Positions 6,895 to 10,704 of a stretch of DNA of 10,704 bases are shown one piece after another. The notes beneath the pieces are model-generated. The model saw nothing but the letters and a program-made list of their open reading frames with translations, did no database searches and was not told where the DNA came from. The stretch lies in assembly GCA_027061425.1 (NCBI GenBank), contig JALSUN010000101.1, positions 1-10,704 of the forward strand, in the 5' to 3' direction. Each line of letters begins with the position of its first letter. Position 1 is the stretch's first letter. Made by a program: the position numbers and the translations under genes. The DNA comes from Helicobacteraceae bacterium. Lineage in GTDB: Bacteria > Campylobacterota > Campylobacteria > Campylobacterales > Sulfurimonadaceae.

Positions 6895-7011
6895 GATTCA
6901 AAAGGTCGTAAAGTTGCATATGATGAACTTTCACCACCTTTTCAACTTATCTCATCTATGTTGCAACCCTTTGTCAGCATGGCATTTTTAGCCAATGCCT
7001 GGGCGGATTAG
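6895..7011 (+). pseudogene. In-frame continuation of the OPX gene after the TGA
   Basis: Directly after the TGA at 6892-6894 the same frame reads 38 sense codons up to TAG (7009-7011). The peptide begins DSKGRKVAYDELSPPFQLIS and continues SMLQPFVSMAFLANAWAD. A short polar linker is followed by a hydrophobic, helix-prone stretch of about 25 residues ending in Trp-Ala-Asp. This is what is expected downstream of the LKPNDIVYVQP motif in OPX proteins that insert a C-terminal helix in the outer membrane. There is no ribosome binding site or plausible start of its own. I read it as the original 3' end of the gene, separated by a nonsense change, a sequencing error or, less likely, read through. Confidence 0.55.
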
Positions 7012-7062
7012 GAGTTGTTACCTATCTGCATGATTAGGACGAAGGTTAGATGAAACATAGGG

Positions 7063-7086
7063 TGTCTGTGTCAAAAGTTACAGACA
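7063..7086 (+). promoter_or_regulatory. Perfect inverted repeat, candidate operator for dsbD
   Basis: TGTCTGT (7063-7069) and ACAGACA (7080-7086) are exact reverse complements separated by ten bases. The repeat ends one base before a TATAAT box, so it covers the -35 and spacer region of that promoter, a classic position for a dimeric repressor or activator. No U-tract follows, which argues against a terminator for the upstream gene. The regulator is unknown. Confidence 0.45.
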
Positions 7087-7087
7087 A

Positions 7088-7093
7088 TATAAT
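7088..7093 (+). promoter_or_regulatory. -10 box, candidate promoter of dsbD and the downstream thioredoxin gene
   Basis: A perfect TATAAT 82 bases before the DsbD ATG at 7176, right after the 7063-7086 inverted repeat. It implies a leader of roughly 75 bases. Confidence 0.45.
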
Positions 7094-7164
7094 AAAAAGT
7101 GATTACAATAGCGCTATCATTTGTCATCCATTGGTTAATAATATTTTGGCAAAATTTCAAATAC

Positions 7165-7170
7165 AAAGGA
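7165..7170 (+). promoter_or_regulatory. Ribosome binding site fixing the dsbD start at 7176
   Basis: AAAGGA lies five bases before the ATG at 7176, which begins a clean Sec signal peptide. The alternative ATG at 7050 has no comparable match. Confidence 0.75.
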
Positions 7171-7175
7171 TTTTT

Positions 7176-9005
7176 ATGAAAAAAATTATTGTTTTACTAC
7201 TTCTTGCATTCTCTCTATTTGCACAGAGTAAATTTTTGATGCCTGATCAAGCATTTCAACCTTCCGCACGTCTTATAAATGGTAATAGTGTTGAAGCAAC
7301 AATGCATTTAGGTGAGAAGATCTATGTCTATCAAGAGCAGTATAAGTTTACACTCAAAGACAGTAGTAAATTACAGCTTTCAGGTACCAAGACAAGTAAC
7401 AAGGCGCAAGACCATGATGGTGACATGGTCTATATGGAAGATATTAAAACAGAAATAAATTTCTCTAAATCACCAGAGGTCTCGGGTGCAGAAGATGTTG
7501 TTTTAGTGATGCACTATCAAGGGTGTTCTGAAGAGGGGCTCTGTTATGAGCCAAGTACCAAAGAGTTTACCTTTAGTATAGACACAGCCAATTTACCTTT
7601 AGTCACAGAAAAGATGGTAAAAGATGTAGAACGGACTGCTGTTGATACTGAAGAATCTATGGTTGAAGAACGTTCATCAGACGCAGAGGCGTTTGGGGCT
7701 TCTGAAACGGATGACATTGTTGCCACACTTAAAGGTGGTTCTATCCTCTCTATCTTAGCGATTTTCTTTGGTATAGGTGTGGTACTCTCTCTTACCCCTT
7801 GTATCTTCCCGATGATTCCTATCCTTTCATCTATCATCGTCTCTCAGGGCGAAGATATCAGTGCTAAACGTGGCTTTATGCTCTCCTTGGTCTATGTCCT
7901 TGCCATGGCATTTGCTTACTCTATAGCAGGGGTATTGGCAGGTGTTTTTGGTGAAAACTTACAGGTCATGTTACAAAACCCTTGGGCCATAGGTGGGTTC
8001 TCTTTAGTCTTTGTTGCTTTAGCCTTGTCAATGTTTGGTTTTTATGAGATCGGTCTTCCTTCTTCGTGGCAGACAAAACTCTCTTCAGCTTCAGACAATG
8101 CAAGTGCCAAGGGTGGTTTTGTGGGCGTCGCTGTAATGGGTTTCTTATCAGCCCTTATTGTAGGACCATGTGTTGCTCCAGGTCTTGCAGGTGCACTGAT
8201 CTACATCGGTCAGACAGGTAATGCGCTTCTTGGCGGTGCTGCACTCTTTATTATGAGTATTGGTATGGGCTTACCACTACTTCTTATTGGTGCAGGTGCA
8301 GGTAAGTTCATGCCACGTCCGGGTGGTTGGATGGACACCTTAACCCATGTCTTTGGTGCAATTATGCTGGCCATCGCGATCTGGATGTTAGGACGTATTA
8401 TCCCAGATGTCGCCAGTATGTTGCTATGGGCAGTTTACTTTATGTTCTCAGCAGTCTACATGGGCGCATTGGAACCATTAGAAGTTGGAAAACGCAGTTG
8501 GAATGCCTTAGTCAAAGGTATCGCTGTACTACTGATGATCTACGGTGCACTTCTGTTTACGGGAGCTTTAAGTGGCTCAACCTCTATGCTGACACCATTA
8601 GATCAGTTTACTAAAGGATCAACAGTTCTCCAAAACAGTGCAGTTACAGCAAAAAAAGCACAATTTAAAGTGATACACTCTTCTAAAGAATTGGATACTA
8701 TCTTAGAGGCAAACCGAGATAAGGTGGTGATGCTAGACTTTGCAGCCAAATGGTGTAGCTCTTGTAAAGAGATGGAACACATCACATTTTCTGATGCAGC
8801 AGTAGCAAAAAAGATGGGTGACTTCGTTCTGGTTCAAGCAGACGTGACAGACCAGACACCAGATGAAAAAGCCTTGAGCAAACGTTTTGAACTTATGGGT
8901 CCTCCCGGTATTCTTTTCTTTAAAGATACAAAAGAGATCAAGAAAGCACGTATCATTGGCTATCAACCACCAGAGAAGTTTTTAGCACACCTTAACAAGT
9001 TTTAG
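7176..9005 (+). CDS. dsbD: Thiol:disulfide interchange protein DsbD
   Basis: An inner-membrane protein that carries reducing power from cytoplasmic thioredoxin to periplasmic proteins, including those that keep cytochrome c haem-site cysteines reduced. From the 7176 start it has 609 residues, near the usual DsbD length. Order of parts: signal peptide ending LFA at 16; N-terminal immunoglobulin-like domain with Cys117 and Cys123 (YQGCSEEGLCYEP); an acidic linker (about 150-180); about eight membrane segments (roughly 188-465) with Cys209 (LTPCIFPMIP) and Cys332 (VGPCVAPGLAG), the membrane pair; C-terminal thioredoxin domain with Cys527 and Cys530 (KWCSSCK) and cis-proline in GPPG (575-578). 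All three cysteine pairs are present, so it should be fully functional. A second redox gene follows after five bases. Confidence 0.96.
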   Translation: MKKIIVLLLLAFSLFAQSKFLMPDQAFQPSARLINGNSVEATMHLGEKIYVYQEQYKFTLKDSSKLQLSGTKTSNKAQDHDGDMVYMEDIKTEINFSKSPEVSGAEDVVLVMHYQGCSEEGLCYEPSTKEFTFSIDTANLPLVTEKMVKDVERTAVDTEESMVEERSSDAEAFGASETDDIVATLKGGSILSILAIFFGIGVVLSLTPCIFPMIPILSSIIVSQGEDISAKRGFMLSLVYVLAMAFAYSIAGVLAGVFGENLQVMLQNPWAIGGFSLVFVALALSMFGFYEIGLPSSWQTKLSSASDNASAKGGFVGVAVMGFLSALIVGPCVAPGLAGALIYIGQTGNALLGGAALFIMSIGMGLPLLLIGAGAGKFMPRPGGWMDTLTHVFGAIMLAIAIWMLGRIIPDVASMLLWAVYFMFSAVYMGALEPLEVGKRSWNALVKGIAVLLMIYGALLFTGALSGSTSMLTPLDQFTKGSTVLQNSAVTAKKAQFKVIHSSKELDTILEANRDKVVMLDFAAKWCSSCKEMEHITFSDAAVAKKMGDFVLVQADVTDQTPDEKALSKRFELMGPPGILFFKDTKEIKKARIIGYQPPEKFLAHLNKF

Positions 9006-9010
9006 AGTTA

Positions 9011-9409
9011 ATGTTAAAAGTTCTTTTACTCTTTTCACTGATACTGACCTCTTTATGGGCAGACTTAGAGTGGAGTACCAGTTATCAGCGCGCATTTTCA
9101 GAGGCTAAAGATCAAGACAAAGGTGTTCTTATCATCTTGACACAAGCCAACTGTAACGCTTGCTACTATCTTGAAAACATAGTTTTTGAAGATGATGTAC
9201 TTTCAGAAAAAATCTCAAACGAATACATCCCATTAAACCTTGACATACATGATGATGACCTGCATGGGCTCACTTACCGTGGGACACCGACACTATATTT
9301 TTTAAATGCTAAAGGTGTTTTACTAAAACGCTTAGATGGTGTTTACAACATTAAAGAGTTGACAGCGGCAATGAAGAAAATAGAAAAAATTGATGAAGAT
9401 GAAGAGTAA
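9011..9409 (+). CDS. Secreted thioredoxin-like protein
   Basis: A 132-residue protein with a signal peptide (MLKVLLLFSL, cleavage probably after LWA at 17) and one thioredoxin fold of the thioredoxin_7/SoxW-like kind. The redox motif is Cys48-Asn-Ala-Cys51 (QANCNACYYLE), without the usual Trp before the first cysteine. The residues after it, LENIVFEDDVLSEKI, are typical of DsbD-C-like and related domains. GTPT (91-94) gives the cis-proline at 93. The C-terminus is strongly acidic. It lies five bases after dsbD in the same operon, so the natural inference is that DsbD reduces it in the periplasm and it passes electrons to a client such as apocytochrome c or a damaged thiol protein. The client cannot be seen. 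The ribosome binding site is weak, consistent with coupling to dsbD. Confidence 0.87.
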   Translation: MLKVLLLFSLILTSLWADLEWSTSYQRAFSEAKDQDKGVLIILTQANCNACYYLENIVFEDDVLSEKISNEYIPLNLDIHDDDLHGLTYRGTPTLYFLNAKGVLLKRLDGVYNIKELTAAMKKIEKIDEDEE

Positions 9410-9421
9410 AGCTCTTAAGCC

Positions 9422-9835
9422 TTAGTAGTTATAAGTGTAAGTTACTTGAAGTTGGTTGTCAACGACTTGTAGTGCCTGATCTTCTGCACGTACACCTTCA
9501 GCAAGAAGGACAGCCTTCTCACCTAAATCACACTCTATTCCAACAGCTGCAGCATAGTAGGCACCTATCTTGTTAAGCGGTAGTCCAAAACCATTGTCAG
9601 TGGCATATTCTTCACTTACAAAGCCCATTTTCGCGCCATAGTAAAAGTGTACATCATCACTGGGAAGTGTAAAGCTGTGTTTGGCAAAAAGTAGAGAATA
9701 TTTACTCTTCTTTCCATAACCCAGTTCGTTAGAGATCTCTTTAACTTGCGAATCAAGATCAAAGTCAGAGACTTTAGAAGATTGTGCAAAAAGAGCTGAT
9801 GCTAATAAGGTGGATACAAATATTAATTTTTTCAT
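9422..9835 (-). CDS. Small secreted protein of unknown function, possibly a short outer-membrane beta protein
   Basis: I do not recognise this gene. The 137-residue product has a clear signal peptide (MKKLIFVSTLLASALFAQ, cleavage likely after LFA at 17), leaving about 120 residues. From about 44 on, aromatic and small residues alternate (KYSLLFAKHSF, VHFYYGAKMGF, GAYYAAAVGIECD, LQVTYTYNY), suggesting amphipathic beta strands, and the protein ends in an aromatic residue as outer-membrane barrels do. It is short for a barrel of eight strands, so it could be a small barrel, a remnant of one, or a periplasmic beta-sandwich. There is one cysteine (102). The ATG at 9835 is preferred to an in-frame TTG one codon upstream. 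No good ribosome binding site is seen. It lies 84 bases downstream of queH and convergent to the thioredoxin gene. Confidence 0.75.
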   Translation of the reverse strand: MKKLIFVSTLLASALFAQSSKVSDFDLDSQVKEISNELGYGKKSKYSLLFAKHSFTLPSDDVHFYYGAKMGFVSEEYATDNGFGLPLNKIGAYYAAAVGIECDLGEKAVLLAEGVRAEDQALQVVDNQLQVTYTYNY

Positions 9836-9884
9836 CAAAATAATAATAACTTATAAAAGTTTAAACGAAGCTTATTGCTACTTA

Positions 9885-9890
9885 ATTATA
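9885..9890 (-). promoter_or_regulatory. -10 box for the small secreted protein gene
   Basis: TATAAT on the minus strand, 49 bases before the ATG at 9835, lies in the gap between queH and this gene, suggesting it has its own promoter. The leader would contain a small AACTT-ATAA-AAGTT hairpin (9848-9861). No -35 match is seen. Confidence 0.45.
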
Positions 9891-9919
9891 GAGTATAAAA
9901 TGGAAGTTCAGAGTGAAAA

Positions 9920-10704
9920 TTACAGTTTAACAAGCTTCTCATTGGTGTCCTCATAAGTCACAGCATCAAGTTGTAAGGTGAGTTTACCCTCTATGATTTG
10001 CTCAACGACTATGATAGGAGAGAGGTTGTAAGTCTGCTCCGTAAGCTTCTGTCTGATCACTAACTCAGTCTCAAAAGAGGGTGTATGGAAAATAAGCTCA
10101 GTAAGTGTTTTATAATTACTCTTCGCTAAAGCGTTATAGTGATCTAAGGTGATAAAGAGCACCTCTTCGCGGTTCATATAGTACACATTGTCTATGGTGT
10201 ACTCTACCTTGCCTTGTGCCCGTTTACGAGGCAATAGAGAGTAAGCTAGCGCATGGGCCGGTATGACTTGAGTCTTGCCTTTAAGCAGTTTACAGGAGTA
10301 CTGGCGGTAGTTGAGAAACTTTTGACGGATAATTTTGTAAGGAACATCTCTATCTTCGAGCTCCATTCTCTGTTTGTACATCTCTAAACGCTCTTCTATA
10401 GAGGCTGGGAGAATGTTGTTATTAATAGGTGAGAACATCTCATCCATCAGTTTGTCCTGTTGGTCGCGTTGCATGGTCAGACCAAAGATACAGCCACAAT
10501 AGTCCTGACGGTAAAGTTGTTCCTCTTTAGTGACACGACTTTGATCTTGCGTACCACCATCAGCACGATAATCTACAGCAACAAACTCTACCCCATTTTT
10601 TTCGTAAAAAGCATCCCCCACACGTTTGAGTTGCTCTTGAGACTTGAGTGGAGAGACAAGGAGCGTAGTTGTAATCTTCTTCTCTCCAAGTTCAAGTGCC
10701 TTTT
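9920..10704 (-). CDS. queH: Epoxyqueuosine reductase QueH (5' end beyond window)
   Basis: QueH (DUF208) carries out the last step of queuosine synthesis, reducing epoxyqueuosine to queuosine in tRNA; it is the unrelated substitute for QueG. The frame is open to the window edge, so the N-terminus, with the first conserved cysteines, is missing; 260 residues are visible. An in-frame GTG at 10621 is not the start, because coding continues upstream with the family sequence GEKKITTTLLVSPLKSQEQLKR. Further hallmarks are DYRADGGTQDQSR (44-56 of the visible part), TKEEQLYRQDYCGC with Cys69 and Cys71, and FGLTMQRDQQDK. The last roughly 175 residues lie beyond the usual conserved core, as an extension rich in charged residues and unlike anything I can name. 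It reads toward the small secreted protein gene. Confidence 0.9.
   Translation of the reverse strand, partial: KALELGEKKITTTLLVSPLKSQEQLKRVGDAFYEKNGVEFVAVDYRADGGTQDQSRVTKEEQLYRQDYCGCIFGLTMQRDQQDKLMDEMFSPINNNILPASIEERLEMYKQRMELEDRDVPYKIIRQKFLNYRQYSCKLLKGKTQVIPAHALAYSLLPRKRAQGKVEYTIDNVYYMNREEVLFITLDHYNALAKSNYKTLTELIFHTPSFETELVIRQKLTEQTYNLSPIIVVEQIIEGKLTLQLDAVTYEDTNEKLVKL

Larger units (their letters stand above)
7012..7175 (+). other. Leader region upstream of dsbD
   Basis: No gene is supported here. It holds a perfect 7-bp inverted repeat (7063-7086), a TATAAT box (7088-7093), an ATTTTG-G-CAAAAT palindrome (7143-7155) and the dsbD ribosome binding site. An in-frame ATG at 7050 would extend DsbD by 42 mostly polar residues ahead of its signal peptide, which is implausible. 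Confidence 0.6.

Noticed and set aside
6981..6999. GGCAT-N9-ATGCC repeat after the OPX TGA as a terminator
   Set aside because: Short stem and no T-run downstream; better explained as coding sequence of the in-frame tail.
7050..7175. DsbD start at ATG 7050
   Set aside because: The extra 42 residues are polar and precede a complete Sec signal peptide; the AAAGGA site points to 7176, and the extension would run through the dyad and the TATAAT box.
9402..9416. AAGAG-TAAAG-CTCTT hairpin at the convergent ends of the thioredoxin and small secreted protein genes
   Set aside because: Only five pairs, AT-rich and without a U-tract; too weak to call a terminator.
10619..10621. GTG start for QueH
   Set aside because: Family sequence (TTTLLVSPLKSQEQLKR) continues upstream in the same frame to the window edge, so the true start is outside.

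Overview
The window reads as ordinary chromosomal DNA of a Campylobacterota (Epsilonproteobacteria) species, probably a free-living sulfur- or hydrogen-oxidising type related to Sulfurovum or Sulfurimonas. The reasons are the moderately AT-rich base composition, tight gene packing with overlapping starts, promoters recognisable only by a TATAAT -10 box, many lipoproteins, an anchored multihaem cytochrome c and a DsbD-type thiol exporter. The genus is an inference from protein style; no rRNA or other marker is present. I see no tRNA, rRNA, CRISPR array, insertion sequence or phage gene.

Layout. At the left edge, kdsB (CMP-Kdo synthesis for LPS) lies on the minus strand, and the first codons of a probable secreted or membrane protein follow it off the edge. 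Divergent from kdsB is a tightly coupled plus-strand operon (866-4713): a TrmN6-like N6-adenine methyltransferase, a YkgJ-type cysteine-cluster protein, a TPR lipoprotein, trpC, and an OmpA-domain lipoprotein with thrombospondin type-3 calcium repeats. Junctions range from a 13-base overlap to a 3-base gap. Two of these genes have clearly better starts (1922 and 4006) than the longest open frames suggest.

Convergent to that operon is a minus-strand gene for a membrane-anchored octahaem cytochrome c (4773-6086). Divergent from it is an outer-membrane polysaccharide export (Wza/OPX-like) lipoprotein gene (6232-6894). It stops at a TGA followed by 38 further in-frame sense codons that look like the missing C-terminal outer-membrane helix. 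This is the most interesting point in the window. Next come dsbD (start 7176) and a small secreted thioredoxin-like protein (9011-9409), an apparent two-gene periplasmic redox unit preceded by a perfect 7-bp inverted repeat beside a TATAAT box. The right end carries, on the minus strand, a small unrecognised secreted protein and queH (queuosine synthesis), which runs off the right edge.

Themes. Most genes serve the cell envelope (Kdo, OPX lipoprotein, OmpA and TPR lipoproteins) and periplasmic redox chemistry (DsbD, thioredoxin, cytochrome c), with tRNA modification (TrmN6-like, QueH) and tryptophan synthesis (TrpC) interspersed. I found no convincing undescribed multi-gene system. The findings are local oddities: the interrupted OPX gene, candidate operators, an orphan octahaem cytochrome and a C-terminally extended QueH.
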